A stretch of 64,000 nucleotides of DNA from Pseudomonas persica. Its GTDB lineage: Bacteria; Pseudomonadota; Gammaproteobacteria; Pseudomonadales; Pseudomonadaceae. Both the position numbers and the translations under genes were made by a program. A model generated the notes under the pieces. That model ran no database searches and was not told where the DNA came from. It saw nothing but the letters and a program-made list of their open reading frames with translations. Shown here piece after piece: positions 24,844-34,325 of the stretch. Numbering within the stretch: the first letter of the stretch is position 1; each line of letters starts with the position of its first letter. Where the stretch lies: the NCBI RefSeq assembly GCF_900291015.1, contig NZ_OLKL01000018.1, positions 1-64,000 on the forward strand, given 5' to 3'.

Positions 24844-24945
24844 TGCAAGCAGGCCCGGCCTCTTCGCGGGTAAACCCGCTCCCACAGGTACCGCACAGTT
24901 CCTGTGGGAGCGGGTTTACCCGCGAAGAGGCCGGGCCTGCTTGCA
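24844..24945. repeat. REP pair with perfect 45-bp arms
   Basis: Arms 24844-24888 and 24901-24945 are exact reverse complements over 45 bp with a 12-nt spacer, the most perfect copy in the window. It lies just downstream of the apeB stop codon and should serve as its transcript end. Confidence 0.95.
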
Positions 24946-24953
24946 TCAAGGCA

Positions 24954-26243
24954 TCAAGGCAGCTCGCGGCTACGGTAGAAGGCGCTCAGCACTTTCACCA
25001 GGTGCGCCAGGTCATGGCTACCGCACAGCTCGCGAATCGAGTGCATGGCAAAGGTCGGCAAGCCGATATCCACCGTACGCACGCCCAGGTGGCTGGCCGC
25101 GATTGGCCCGATGGTCGAGCCGCAGCCCATGTCGCTGCGCACCACAAAGCTTTGCACCGGCACTTCCTCGGCCATGCACAGGTGGCGGAAGAACCCGGCG
25201 GTTTCGCTGTTGGTGGCGTAGCGCTGGTTGTTGTTCACCTTGATCACCGGCCCGGCATTGAGCTTGGGCCCGTGGTTGCCGTCATGCTTGTCGGCGTAGT
25301 TGGGGTGTACGCCGTGGGCGTTGTCGGCCGACACCATCAGCGAGCGCTGGAGGGTGCGCACGTAGGCGTCGCCATCCGGTAGCAAGCGCTGCAGGGTCTG
25401 CTCCAGCATCGGGCCGTCGGCACCGCAGGCCGAGCAGCTGCCGACTTCTTCGTGGTCGTTGCACACCAGCACGCAGGTTTCGTCGCTGTCGGCTGCCAGC
25501 AAGGCCTGCAGGCCGGCGTAGCACGACAACAGGTTGTCCAGGCGCGCACCGGCGATGAAGTCGCCGTTCAGGCCGACCAGCGCGGCGTCCTGGGTGTCGT
25601 AGAAGCTCAGCTCGTAATCCAGTACCACGTCGGCGATCAGCTCGTGCTCGCGGGCCAGTTGCTCGGTGAGCAGGGCGCGGAAGTCGATGCGCTCGTCACC
25701 CGCCACCTGGGCCAGGATTGGCGGCAGCTCGTTCTGCGGGTTGATCGCCCAGCCTTCGTTGGCGGTGCGGTTGAGATGGATGGCCAGGTTGGGGATGATC
25801 GCGATTGGCAGCTTGAAGTCGATCAGCTGGCTTTCAACCTTGCCGTCACGGCGATAGGTGACCCGGCCGGCCAGCGACAGGTCGCGGTCGAACCATGGCG
25901 CGAGCAAGGCGCCGCCATACACTTCTACACCCAGCTGCAGGAAGCCCTGGCGTTGCAGTTCGGGCTGCGGCTTGACCCGCAGGCACGGGCTGTCGGTGTG
26001 GGCACCGACCATGCGGATACCGTTCAGCAGTGGGGCTTGCTTGCCCAGCTTGATGGCGATGATCGATGAGTCGTTCCGGGTGACGTAATAGCGACCGCCA
26101 GGCACTGTGGCCCAGCTGTCGCGCTCGTCCAGGCGCTGGTAGCCGGCAGCTTCCAGGCGCTGGGCCAGGCTGGCGGTGGCATGGAAGGGCGTGGGGGAGG
26201 CCTTGAGGAAGTCGATAAGGCCAGAATTCAGTGCGTCGCGCAT
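24954..26243 (-). CDS. apeB: M18-family aminopeptidase
   Basis: A 429-aa cytoplasmic zinc aminopeptidase related to yeast aminopeptidase I. Recognisable metal/catalytic motifs are [10 protein letters not shown] near residue 80, NDHEEVGS near 260, SADNAHG and a C-terminal MHSIRELCG. Length matches the bacterial PepC/ApeB group. Single gene, flanked by REP pairs. Confidence 0.92.
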   Translation of the reverse strand: MRDALNSGLIDFLKASPTPFHATASLAQRLEAAGYQRLDERDSWATVPGGRYYVTRNDSSIIAIKLGKQAPLLNGIRMVGAHTDSPCLRVKPQPELQRQGFLQLGVEVYGGALLAPWFDRDLSLAGRVTYRRDGKVESQLIDFKLPIAIIPNLAIHLNRTANEGWAINPQNELPPILAQVAGDERIDFRALLTEQLAREHELIADVVLDYELSFYDTQDAALVGLNGDFIAGARLDNLLSCYAGLQALLAADSDETCVLVCNDHEEVGSCSACGADGPMLEQTLQRLLPDGDAYVRTLQRSLMVSADNAHGVHPNYADKHDGNHGPKLNAGPVIKVNNNQRYATNSETAGFFRHLCMAEEVPVQSFVVRSDMGCGSTIGPIAASHLGVRTVDIGLPTFAMHSIRELCGSHDLAHLVKVLSAFYRSRELP

Positions 26244-26299
26244 AGCTCACTCCAGACAGCAGTGGCGCGAGTTTAGCGTATTAGGTCGACAATTTGTGT

Positions 26300-26400
26300 C
26301 TGCCTCTTCGCGGCTAAAGCCGCTCCTACAGGTACTGCACAACCCTCGAAAGCGGTGCGGTCCCTGTGGGAGCGGCTTTAGCCGCGAAGAGGCCAGTACA
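26300..26400. repeat. REP pair, GCGGCTAAAGCCGC variant
   Basis: Inverted REP copies in which the head reads TCGCGGCTAAAGCCGCTCC instead of TCGCGGGTAAACCCGC. Both arms carry the matching change, so the hairpin is preserved. Confidence 0.88.
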
Positions 26401-26412
26401 GACTGTACAAAT

Positions 26413-27048
26413 TCAGAAGGGCGCAGGGCACTCGAACTTCAACCGCTCCCCGGACACCGGGTGGGTAAAGCTCAGCATCGAGGCATGCAGGCACAGCCGC
26501 TCATGGGCCGCCAGTGCCTCGGGGTTGGCATACAGCCGGTCGCCCAGCAGCGGGTGCCCGATCGACAGCATGTGCACGCGCAACTGGTGCGAACGCCCGG
26601 TAATCGGTGTCAGTTCTACCCGGCAGTAATCACCGCAGCGCTCGACGATACGCCAGAAGGTCAGCGCATGCTTGCCCTGCTCATGGTCCACCACATGCCG
26701 TGGCTTGGTCGGCGGGTCGTAGCGCAGAGGCAGGTCGATGCTGCCGCTGTCCAGCGTCGGTTGGCCCCAGCACAGCGCGGTGTAGGCCTTTTCGGTTTCG
26801 CGGTCATGGAACTGGCGCGACAGCTCACGGTGGCTGTCGGCATCCCGGGCCAGCAGGATGATGCCGGAGGTTTCCCAGTCCAGGCGGTGCACGATCAACG
26901 CGTCGGGGTAGCCGTTTTCCTGCAGGCGAGTGATCAGGCAGTCCTTGTTGTCCTCGGCGCGGCCGGGTACCGACAGCAGCAGGGTCGGTTTGTTGATCAC
27001 CAGGATGGCGGCGTCTTCGTGCAGGATCTGGATGTTGGACAGCGGCAT
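26413..27048 (-). CDS. rluA: Dual-specificity 23S rRNA/tRNA pseudouridine synthase
   Basis: A 211-aa RluA-family enzyme expected to isomerise U746 of 23S rRNA and U32 of some tRNAs. The catalytic Asp lies in HRLDWETSG; the second motif GRSHQLRVHM is intact. There is no S4 domain, as in RluA rather than RluC/D. The start at 27048 (MPLSNIQILHEDAAIL) was chosen because the longer frame is REP sequence. Confidence 0.88.
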   Translation of the reverse strand: MPLSNIQILHEDAAILVINKPTLLLSVPGRAEDNKDCLITRLQENGYPDALIVHRLDWETSGIILLARDADSHRELSRQFHDRETEKAYTALCWGQPTLDSGSIDLPLRYDPPTKPRHVVDHEQGKHALTFWRIVERCGDYCRVELTPITGRSHQLRVHMLSIGHPLLGDRLYANPEALAAHERLCLHASMLSFTHPVSGERLKFECPAPF

Positions 27049-27081
27049 TGCTTGGTCTCGGTTAACTCGGGGGAAAACAGC

Positions 27082-27181
27082 GGGGCCGCTTTGCGGCCCA
27101 TCGCCGGCAAGCCAGCTCCCACAGGGTTGGCGCTGTACCTGTGGGAGCTGGCTTGGCGGCGATGGGCTGCAAAGCAGCCCC
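27082..27181. repeat. REP pair, second variant (CGCCGGCAAGCCAGCTCCCAC)
   Basis: Inverted copies of the same subtype as at 20101, with outer arms GGGGCCGCTTTGC/GCAAAGCAGCCCC. It separates minE from rluA, both on the minus strand. Confidence 0.88.
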
Positions 27182-27205
27182 AATGATCCAGGCCTGGTCG
27201 CGAAA

Positions 27206-27460
27206 TCAGCGATCCGGCAAGGTGATGTTCAGCTCCAGAATCGAGCAGCTACCCTGGTTTTCCAGCTCGATATGCACATCATCGTTGCCGATGTTCACAT
27301 ACTTGCGGATCACTTCCAGCAGCTCTTTCTGCAGCGCTGGCAGGTAGTCCGGTTCGCTGCGTTGGCCGCGCTCGTGCGCCACGATGATCTGTAGACGCTC
27401 TTTCGCTACCGACGCGCTGGTCTGTTTCTGTCTGCCACGAAAGAAGTCAAAAAGGTTCAT
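27206..27460 (-). CDS. minE: Cell division topological specificity factor
   Basis: An 84-aa protein with the usual length and layout: N-terminal membrane-targeting/MinD-binding part ([17 protein letters not shown], then [16 protein letters not shown]) and C-terminal dimerisation domain. It stimulates MinD ATPase and drives pole-to-pole oscillation. It starts 3 bp after minD ends. Confidence 0.96.
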   Translation of the reverse strand: MNLFDFFRGRQKQTSASVAKERLQIIVAHERGQRSEPDYLPALQKELLEVIRKYVNIGNDDVHIELENQGSCSILELNITLPDR

Positions 27461-27463
27461 GGT

Positions 27464-28276
27464 TTACTTGCCTCCAAACAGGCGCGCGAAGAATCCTTGC
27501 TTCGGCACTTCGATGAACCGCAGGGGCTTTTCTTTGCCCAGCAGACGGTCGACGGTATCGCTATAGGCCTGGCCGGCATCGCTCTGGTCGTCGAGGATGA
27601 CCGGGATACCCTGGTTGGAAGCCTTGAGCACTGCCTGGCTCTCGGGGATCACACCCTTGAGCTTGATCGCCAGGATCTCTTCGACGTCGGCGATGCTCAG
27701 CATTTCGCCCTTTTCCACGCGCTCCGGGTGGTAGCGGGTGATCAGCAGGTGTTCCTTGATTGGCTCTTCGCCGTTCTCGGAGCGGCGCGACTTGCTCGAC
27801 AGGATGCCCAGCATGCGGTCGGAGTCACGTACCGAGGACACCTCGGGGTTGGTGACCACGACGGCCTCGTCGGCAAAGTACATGGCCAGGTGTGCACCTT
27901 TCTCGATACCGGCCGGCGAGTCGCAGATGACGAATTCGAAGTCTTTCTTCAGCTCCATCAGGACCTTTTCCACGCCTTCCTGGGTCAGCGCGTCCTTGTC
28001 ACGGGTCTGGCTGGCGGCCAGCACGTACAGGTTCTCGAGGCGCTTGTCCTTGATCAGGGCCTGTTGCAGGTTGGCTTCACCGTTGACCACGTTGACGAAG
28101 TCGTACACCACGCGGCGTTCGCAGCCCATGATCAGATCGAGGTTACGCAGGCCCACGTCGAAGTCGACGATGACGGTCTTGTGGCCACGCAGTGCGAGGC
28201 CGGTACCAATGGCGGCGCTGGTGGTGGTCTTGCCCACCCCCCCCTTGCCGGAAGTAACCACGATAATCTTGGCCAA
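27464..28276 (-). CDS. minD: Septum site-determining ATPase
   Basis: A 270-aa ParA/MinD ATPase. Deviant Walker A SGKGGVGKTT at 9-18, switch DFDVGLRNLD, and a C-terminal amphipathic membrane helix ending GFFARLFGGK. It recruits MinC to the membrane and is removed by MinE. Second gene of minCDE; about 100 bp separate it from minC. Confidence 0.97.
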   Translation of the reverse strand: MAKIIVVTSGKGGVGKTTTSAAIGTGLALRGHKTVIVDFDVGLRNLDLIMGCERRVVYDFVNVVNGEANLQQALIKDKRLENLYVLAASQTRDKDALTQEGVEKVLMELKKDFEFVICDSPAGIEKGAHLAMYFADEAVVVTNPEVSSVRDSDRMLGILSSKSRRSENGEEPIKEHLLITRYHPERVEKGEMLSIADVEEILAIKLKGVIPESQAVLKASNQGIPVILDDQSDAGQAYSDTVDRLLGKEKPLRFIEVPKQGFFARLFGGK

Positions 28277-28377
28277 GGTGTTTCACCCCTAAAATAATCG
28301 GGACACAAGTCCCTGCAAAAATACAAATAAATGGCAACGGTAAGAAAAGTTGCACTAAAAATGCTGGCAAGTATCCG

Positions 28378-29127
28378 TTAAAGACGGGTGATGTTCAACA
28401 CGTCGCCAGACAGGCTGACTTGCACGCCGGTGCCCCACAGCGGGTCGCGGCGCAGGTCTTCGCAGACCTTGTACTGGCCGGCGATGGAGACCATTTCGGC
28501 GGTCATCTGCTGGCAGAAGATACGTGCCTTGGTATTGCCTTTGATGCCGGCCAGGGCGCGGCCGCGCATGGCGCCGTACACATGGATGTTGCCATCGGCC
28601 AGAAGTTCCGCCCCCGGGCTGACCGAACCGGTCACCACCAGGTCGCCGCCCTGAGCATAGATCTGCTGGCCGCCACGTACTGGCGCAGTGATGATGCGGG
28701 TCGGGCGCACTTCGGGTTCCAGGATCGGCGGCGGGACGGGGGCCGGTTCGGGTTTCTTCACCTCGGGCTCGGGCTCCAGCGGCCGCTCGCGGGCGCCGGA
28801 TGGCGGCAGCACCGGCAGGTCGATGGCGATGGCGGCGGCGATGTCCTCGATGCGGTTGGCGCGGATGGCCAGGGTACGCAGGCCGTGGTGGCGGCAGATC
28901 CGCATCAAGCCAGGCAGGTCGATTGCCCCCGCGTCGGCCGGCAGCTTGTCCAGCGCCAGCACCAGCGGCGTGTTGCTGAAGAAGTTCGGTGCCTGGGCGA
29001 CTTTGGCCGCCAGCTGGCGGTCGAGGGCTTCAAGGTCATTGCGCGCCAGTTCCAGCACGGTAATGGCGAGCATGCTGCCCTTGAGCTGGAACACGGAGGC
29101 GGTGTCGGGTGTGTGGTTTGGGCTCAT
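28378..29127 (-). CDS. minC: Septum site-determining inhibitor of FtsZ
   Basis: A 249-aa protein: N-terminal FtsZ-inhibiting domain ([20 protein letters not shown]), a Pro-rich linker ([20 protein letters not shown]), and the C-terminal beta-helix ([20 protein letters not shown]) that binds MinD. ATG 29127 is preferred; ATG 29136 would add three residues. No strong RBS is visible for either. It is divergent from lpxL. Confidence 0.94.
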   Translation of the reverse strand: MSPNHTPDTASVFQLKGSMLAITVLELARNDLEALDRQLAAKVAQAPNFFSNTPLVLALDKLPADAGAIDLPGLMRICRHHGLRTLAIRANRIEDIAAAIAIDLPVLPPSGARERPLEPEPEVKKPEPAPVPPPILEPEVRPTRIITAPVRGGQQIYAQGGDLVVTGSVSPGAELLADGNIHVYGAMRGRALAGIKGNTKARIFCQQMTAEMVSIAGQYKVCEDLRRDPLWGTGVQVSLSGDVLNITRL

Positions 29128-29247
29128 GGTCTGCATAGACGGCTTGTTGCGAAAAAAGTGCCCTGACTTATAACGATAACACCGGTTGCCCGCAACATGC
29201 GCTGATCCGTTGTAGAATGCGCGGCCTTTGTCTTTCCGGAAGCTTCA

Positions 29248-30183
29248 ATGGAACGCCCGCGTTTTCGTCCCTATTTCCTTCACCCACGTTTCTGGGGCCT
29301 GTGGCTGGGCCTGGGCCTGCTGTGGCTGGTGGTCCAGTTGCCGTACCGGGTCCTGTTGAAAGTCGGTGCCGCGCTGGGTGCGGTAATGTACCGCTTTGCC
29401 GGTGAACGGCGGCGGATTGCCGCGCGCAACCTGGAACTGTGCTTCCCCGAGTTGTCGGTCGACGAACGGCAGCGTCTGCTCAAGGCCAACTTCGCCTCTA
29501 CCGGTATCGCCTTCTTCGAAATGGCCATGAGCTGGTGGTGGCCCAAGGCCCGGCTGGCGCGCCTGGCCCATGTCGAGGGGCTGGAGCACCTGCAGGCCGC
29601 CCAGCAGGCGGGGCAGGGTGCCATCCTGATGGCGGTGCACTTCACCACCCTGGAAATCGGCGCCGCGCTGCTGGGCCAGCAGCACACCATCGACGGCATG
29701 TACCGCGAGCACGGCAACCCGCTGTTCGACTTCATCCAGCGCAGCGGCCGCGAGCGGCATAACCTCGACTCCCTGGCGGTGGAGCGCGAGGATGTGCGCG
29801 GCATGCTCAAGCTGCTGCGTTCGGGCCGGGCGATCTGGTACGCACCCGACCAGGACTATGGCGCGAAGCAGAGCCTGTTCGTGCCGCTGTTCGGCATCCC
29901 GGCGGCGACGGTGACCGCCACCACCAAGTTTGCCCGGTTGGGCAAGGCGCAGGTGATTCCGTTCACCCAGAAGCGCCTGGAAGATGGCAGCGGCTATCGT
30001 CTGGTGATCCACCCGCCGCTGGCGGACTTCCCCGGGGAAAGCGAAGAGGCCGACTGCCTGCGCATCAACCAGTGGGTCGAGAGCGTGTTGCGCGAGTGCC
30101 CCGAGCAGTACCTGTGGGCGCACCGCCGGTTCAAGTCGCGGCCCGAAGGGGCGCCGCGGCTGTATGACAAGAAAAAGCGCTGA
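29248..30183 (+). CDS. lpxL: Lipid A biosynthesis lauroyl acyltransferase
   Basis: A 311-aa inner-membrane acyltransferase of the HtrB/LpxL family that adds a secondary acyl chain to lipid A. One N-terminal membrane anchor (GLWLGLGLLWLVVQLPYRVL) is followed by the catalytic HX4E motif in AVHFTTLEIG. A TAGAAT hexamer about 30 bp upstream may be its -10. Confidence 0.92.
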   Translation: MERPRFRPYFLHPRFWGLWLGLGLLWLVVQLPYRVLLKVGAALGAVMYRFAGERRRIAARNLELCFPELSVDERQRLLKANFASTGIAFFEMAMSWWWPKARLARLAHVEGLEHLQAAQQAGQGAILMAVHFTTLEIGAALLGQQHTIDGMYREHGNPLFDFIQRSGRERHNLDSLAVEREDVRGMLKLLRSGRAIWYAPDQDYGAKQSLFVPLFGIPAATVTATTKFARLGKAQVIPFTQKRLEDGSGYRLVIHPPLADFPGESEEADCLRINQWVESVLRECPEQYLWAHRRFKSRPEGAPRLYDKKKR

Positions 30184-30196
30184 ATTTCGTTTGGCC

Positions 30197-30298
30197 TGTG
30201 CCGGCCTCTTCGCGGGTGAACCCGCTCCCACAGGTATTTCACAAGGCTTGAAGGTTGTGCAGCCCTAGTGGGAGCGGGTTCACCCGCGAAGAGGCCGA
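30197..30298. repeat. REP pair after lpxL
   Basis: Inverted REP copies with the GGGTGAACCCGC head on both arms. It lies between two co-directional genes. Confidence 0.88.
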
Positions 30299-30331
30299 GC
30301 CTGAACGCACATCAATCCCAGGAAGGACTCC

Positions 30332-31480
30332 ATGGCGTCACCCCCGGTAACCGGTCTTATCCTTTCTGGCGGCGGCGCCCGCGCCGCCTATCAGGTCGGC
30401 GTGCTGGCCGGCATCGCCGAGCTGCTGCCCGCTGGCGCGCGCAACCCGTTCCCGGTCATCGTCGGCACCTCCGCCGGCGCCATCAACGCCGTCACCCTGG
30501 CCAGCGGCGCCACCCATTTCAACGATGCCGTACAACGGCTCACCGCCTTCTGGCAGAACTTGCGCAGCCACCTGGTCATCCGCAGCGACTGGCCCGGGGT
30601 GGTCCGCCAGGCTAGCCGCTTCGTTGCCCATAACCTGTTGGGCGTGGGTGGCCCGGCGCCAGTGGCGCTACTGGACAGCAGCCCATTGCGCGGCTTGCTG
30701 CAGGCGCAGTTGAACCTGGACGGCATCGCCCACTCCCTGGCCGCCGAGCAACTGCGCGCCGTCGCGGTGACCGCCTTCGGCTACGAATCCGGCCAGGCGG
30801 TGACTTTCTATCAGGGCCGCGGCACCATCGAAGCCTGGTTGCGCCACCGCCGCATCGGCATGCCCACGCCGTTGACCATCGACCACCTGCTGGCCAGTGC
30901 GGCCATCCCGCTGCTGTTCGCTCCGGTGCGGCTGGGCGACGAATATTTCGGTGATGGCGCGGTACGCCAGTCGGCACCGATCAGCCCGGCCCTGCACCTG
31001 GGCGCCAGCCGGGTCCTGGTAGTCGGGGTCAGCGGCAACCCGCAGCGGCCGGCGCCACCGTTGCCGACCCAGCGCGTGTTCAGCGGGCAGCAGCCGAGCC
31101 TGGCGCAGATCGGTGGGCACATGCTCAACAGCACGTTCATTGACAGCCTGGAAGACGACATCGAGCTGCTGCAGCGCCTGAACCACTTGAGCCAGCTGTT
31201 GCCGGCGCACCTGGATGCCCGGCGCCTGGGCCTGGCGCCAATCGACGTGTTGGTGGTAGCGCCCAGCCAGCCGCTGGACGAGATTGCCGCGCGGCACCGG
31301 CGCGAGTTGCCGGCGGCGTTGCGTGTGTTCCTGCGCGGACCGGGGGCGACGCGTACCAGCGGGGCGGGGGTGTTGAGCTATCTGCTGTTCGAGGCCAGTT
31401 ACTGCAGCGAGCTGATTGAGCTGGGGCGAAAGGATGCGTTGGCCAAGAAGCGGGAGCTGTGCCAGTTCCTGGGGATTTGA
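30332..31480 (+). CDS. Patatin-like phospholipase
   Basis: A 382-aa protein with a complete patatin fold signature: oxyanion loop SGGGARAAYQ, nucleophile Ser in GTSAGA, and Asp in DGAVRQ. No signal peptide. It probably acts as an acyl hydrolase at the inner face of the membrane. AAGGACTCC lies upstream. Neighbouring genes act on lipid A and phospholipid traffic (lpxL, mlaA), so a membrane-lipid role is plausible; substrate unknown. Confidence 0.85.
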   Translation: MASPPVTGLILSGGGARAAYQVGVLAGIAELLPAGARNPFPVIVGTSAGAINAVTLASGATHFNDAVQRLTAFWQNLRSHLVIRSDWPGVVRQASRFVAHNLLGVGGPAPVALLDSSPLRGLLQAQLNLDGIAHSLAAEQLRAVAVTAFGYESGQAVTFYQGRGTIEAWLRHRRIGMPTPLTIDHLLASAAIPLLFAPVRLGDEYFGDGAVRQSAPISPALHLGASRVLVVGVSGNPQRPAPPLPTQRVFSGQQPSLAQIGGHMLNSTFIDSLEDDIELLQRLNHLSQLLPAHLDARRLGLAPIDVLVVAPSQPLDEIAARHRRELPAALRVFLRGPGATRTSGAGVLSYLLFEASYCSELIELGRKDALAKKRELCQFLGI

Positions 31481-31486
31481 TGTTGC

Positions 31487-31592
31487 CTGTGCCGGCCTCT
31501 TCGCGGGTGAACCCGCTCCCACAGGTACGGCACAGCCCTTGAGAGCGGCGCGGTCCCTGTGGGAGCGGGTTTACCCGCGAAAGGGCCGGGCC
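31487..31592. repeat. REP pair between the convergent patatin and mlaA genes
   Basis: Inverted REP copies ending four bases before the mlaA stop codon. Confidence 0.9.
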
Positions 31593-31595
31593 TGC

Positions 31596-32420
31596 CTACT
31601 CGGCTATCTGCAGTTTGCGCGCCTGGGTATACACATACCGCACCTTCTCGTATTCGAACGGCGAGTTGAGCTGGCCATAGCGGAATTTGGTGCTGTAGCG
31701 CTTGTCCACCACACGCAACACGGAGATTTCCGGGTGGTCGCTGCTGGCTTCGGCCACGTTCAGGTAGTTGATCGCCTGTTCGCCCGCATAGTCCACCAGC
31801 AGCCCGGTGGTGTCGCGCAGGTTCGACGGCCCCAGCACCGGCAGCATCAGGTATGGCCCGTCCGGTACGCCATAGAAGCCCAGGGTCTGGCCAAAGTCCT
31901 CGCTCTGCCGTGGCAGGCCCATCGCGGTCGCCGGGTCCCACAGCCCACCCACGCCGATGATGGTGTTGAACATCAGCCGCGCGGTGATCTCCGCCGAGCG
32001 CTTGGCCTTTAGCTGCAACACGCTGTTGAACAGGTTCGGCACGTCGCCCAGGTTGTTGAAGAAGTTGCTCACCCCGGTGCGCACGAAGCGCGGGGTAACG
32101 TACTGGTAGCCGCTGACCATCGGCAGCAGCACCCATTGGTCCAGGCGGTAGTTGAAGTGGTAGACGCGCCGGTTGATCGACTCCAGCGGATCGTACACGT
32201 TCAGTGCTTGCAGGGTAGAGCGCTCGAACTCGCGCTGGTCCAGCCCCGGGTTGAATTTCAGCTCGCGCAGCGGGTCGACGAAACCATCGGCCTCGGGTGC
32301 CAGCGGTGCTGCGGTGACTTGCGGGTCGGCCTCGATCACGCTGGCCCGCGGGGCGGGTTCGGTGGCCAGGGCGTGGCCGGCGGCGAACAGGGCAGTGGCG
32401 AAGAGGAGTTTGTTAACCAC
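31596..32420 (-). CDS. mlaA: MlaA/VacJ-family outer-membrane phospholipid-traffic protein
   Basis: A 274-aa protein with the VacJ core: YDPLESINRRVYHFNYRLDQ near residue 75, then GVSNFFNNLGD and GLPRQSEDFGQTLGFYGV. MlaA removes mislocalised phospholipid from the outer leaflet. The N-terminus (NKLLFATALFAAGHALA) is a signal peptide, but no lipobox cysteine is visible, unlike the E. coli lipoprotein. GTG 32420 overlaps the upstream stop by 8 bp, so the two genes are coupled. Other parts of the Mla system are not in the window. Confidence 0.86.
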   Translation of the reverse strand: MVNKLLFATALFAAGHALATEPAPRASVIEADPQVTAAPLAPEADGFVDPLRELKFNPGLDQREFERSTLQALNVYDPLESINRRVYHFNYRLDQWVLLPMVSGYQYVTPRFVRTGVSNFFNNLGDVPNLFNSVLQLKAKRSAEITARLMFNTIIGVGGLWDPATAMGLPRQSEDFGQTLGFYGVPDGPYLMLPVLGPSNLRDTTGLLVDYAGEQAINYLNVAEASSDHPEISVLRVVDKRYSTKFRYGQLNSPFEYEKVRYVYTQARKLQIAE

Positions 32421-33711
32421 GGAAGAACTCCAGCATGGCGTCACTGTTGACGCGGTAGTTGAGGTTGCCGCAATGGCCGCCATGGGGGTAAAGGGTCAGG
32501 CGCTCACCGAACACCTTGCGCAGGAAACCGATGTCGCCCGGGCCGAGGATGACGTCGTCGGCGTTGTGCATCACGGCGATCTTGTCGCTGCTGCGCAGGT
32601 AGTCTTCCAACGCATACAGGCTGACCTGGTTGACCAGTTGCAGGATGCTGTTGCCGTCGGTGCGGGCGCGCCACATGGGGATGACCTGCTCGGTCATGTA
32701 GCAGTCGAAGTCGCACTGCAGGGCACGCTTGAAGAACGGTGTGAGGCTGCTGCCCTCGGTGATCGGGAACTTCGGCGGAATGATCAGGCCGCGGCGGTTG
32801 ATCAGGTCGGAGGTGAAGGCGATGTCGGCCGCCGAGAAGCGGAACGAGGTGCCGATCAGCATGGCCATCTGCTCGTTGGACAGGTGCTGGCGCGACTGCT
32901 GGAAGTCGTACAGCAGGGCCTCATTGAGGTCGATGTAGCCCTTTTCCTGGAAGTAGCGGGTCAGCTTGGCCAGCATCAGCTCGTAGAAGGTGGTGCTGCG
33001 GTCGATACCCTTGACCTGGGTCTGCACCAGCTTGTCGAGGTTGTTGATCGAGGTGTACAGGTTGACCGGTGGGTTCAGCAGCAGCACGCGTTTGAAGTTG
33101 AAGCTGCGGCGGGTTTCGTCCAGGTGGCTGACGAAGGCAGCGTCGAGTGCGCCCAGGCTGTAGCCGGTGAGGTAGAACTCGCTGACCGGCAGGCGCGGGT
33201 GCTGGGCGCGCACGGCCTGCATCACCCGGTACATGTCTTCGGCATCATCCTGGCTGACGCCGGGGGTGGCGAAGCGCGAGGCGGCGCTCATGAAGTCGTA
33301 GCTGGTGGGCGACGACAGCTGCACCACGTGGAAGCCGGCCTGGTAGAACAGCTTTTTCAGGTACTCGTTGATGCTGCTGGTATAGGGCGCACCGGTGCCG
33401 GCGATGATGAAGATCAGCGGCGCCTCGCGGTCCTGGCGGGCCAGGCGGTACTTGAGCTTTTTCACTGCCCAGAAGTTGTCGGGCAGGGTGAACTCACGGT
33501 CCGGGCGCAGGTTGAGGCTGTAGTCGGACTGGCTGATTTCGTCGTCGCCGGGCAGGGTGGGGCGCTGCTCCGGCGGCGTGGTGGCGATGGTCGCCTCGAA
33601 CGGGTTGGTCAAGGGGTAGCCATAGCTTGCGGCGTCGATATCCCGCGCCGAAGCGGCCACAGCCATGAGCAGGCCGCCGAGCAAGGCAGCGAGGCGCAAA
33701 GATCGAAGCAT
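32413..33711 (-). CDS. Exported alpha/beta-hydrolase, operon partner of mlaA
   Basis: A 432-aa protein with a signal peptide (LAALLGGLLMAVAASARD) and an alpha/beta-hydrolase nucleophile elbow GYSLGA near residue 180. Other motifs are FIIAGTGAPYTSSINEY and a C-terminal PHGGHCGNL carrying the likely catalytic His. ATG 33711 has GGGGA upstream. It probably hydrolyses a lipid or ester in the periplasm. Overlap with mlaA suggests a joint role in envelope lipid handling. The substrate is unknown. Confidence 0.8.
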   Translation of the reverse strand: MLRSLRLAALLGGLLMAVAASARDIDAASYGYPLTNPFEATIATTPPEQRPTLPGDDEISQSDYSLNLRPDREFTLPDNFWAVKKLKYRLARQDREAPLIFIIAGTGAPYTSSINEYLKKLFYQAGFHVVQLSSPTSYDFMSAASRFATPGVSQDDAEDMYRVMQAVRAQHPRLPVSEFYLTGYSLGALDAAFVSHLDETRRSFNFKRVLLLNPPVNLYTSINNLDKLVQTQVKGIDRSTTFYELMLAKLTRYFQEKGYIDLNEALLYDFQQSRQHLSNEQMAMLIGTSFRFSAADIAFTSDLINRRGLIIPPKFPITEGSSLTPFFKRALQCDFDCYMTEQVIPMWRARTDGNSILQLVNQVSLYALEDYLRSSDKIAVMHNADDVILGPGDIGFLRKVFGERLTLYPHGGHCGNLNYRVNSDAMLEFFRG

Positions 33712-33822
33712 GTAATCCCCCAAAAGAACGCAAGGTCGAGCAGTGTGCAGGCTAGGACCACATTTAACCGGGCAAAGTTGCCTGTTGCGGTGGCCTTTGG
33801 TGTGCTTGTTATCTGCAACATA

Positions 33823-33839
33823 GTTGCAGGGTTGTGATT
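33823..33839. promoter_or_regulatory. Perfect palindrome in a divergent promoter region
   Basis: CTGCAAC-ATA-GTTGCAG is a perfect 7-bp inverted repeat in the 190-bp interval between the exported hydrolase gene (minus) and the small membrane protein gene (plus). It may be an operator; no regulator is encoded nearby. Confidence 0.35.
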
Positions 33840-33901
33840 TTGCCTTGCTACAGGGCATAAGCGATCATGGATGCTTTCGATTACCGATATAGGAAAACAG
33901 G

Positions 33902-34270
33902 ATGTCTCGCTCGCTGCCGGTTGCGCTAGTGGCAATTTTTATCGGGCTGTTGCTCGCAGCCAGTTACGGCGTGCGTTATGGGCTGATGGAAGACGGTCAG
34001 TGGGTAGGGCTGTGCACGGTGCCGACAGCGTACTGGCAGTGCGAGGTACGCTCGCTGCTGGGGTTGGGCATTCACCACCAGGTGCTGGCCTGGGGTGGGT
34101 TGGGGCTGGCGCTGCTGGCACAGTTGGTTGCCGCGCGGGTCGGCTGGTGGCTGGCAGTGCTGGCGTTGGTGTTCGCGGTGCCGGCACTGGTGCTGTATAC
34201 CGCCAGCATTGCGGTGTTTGCGCTGGTGCTGGCGGGGTTGCGGCTGGTCAGGTCACGGCGGCGCGGCTGA
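33902..34270 (+). CDS. Small integral membrane protein, unknown function
   Basis: A 122-aa protein with about four hydrophobic helices (LPVALVAIFIGLLLAASYG, then QVLAWGGLGLALLAQLVAA, WWLAVLALVFAVPALVLYT) and a short loop with two cysteines (LCTVPTAYWQC) after the first helix. The C-terminus is Arg-rich and probably cytoplasmic. It converges with the glucan-enzyme gene. I do not recognise a family. Confidence 0.7.
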   Translation: MSRSLPVALVAIFIGLLLAASYGVRYGLMEDGQWVGLCTVPTAYWQCEVRSLLGLGIHHQVLAWGGLGLALLAQLVAARVGWWLAVLALVFAVPALVLYTASIAVFALVLAGLRLVRSRRRG

Positions 34271-34325
34271 CAGGGGGCTGGCTTGGGTGTGGTGGCGGCG
34301 CTCGATTTCCGCCCCACCACAACAA

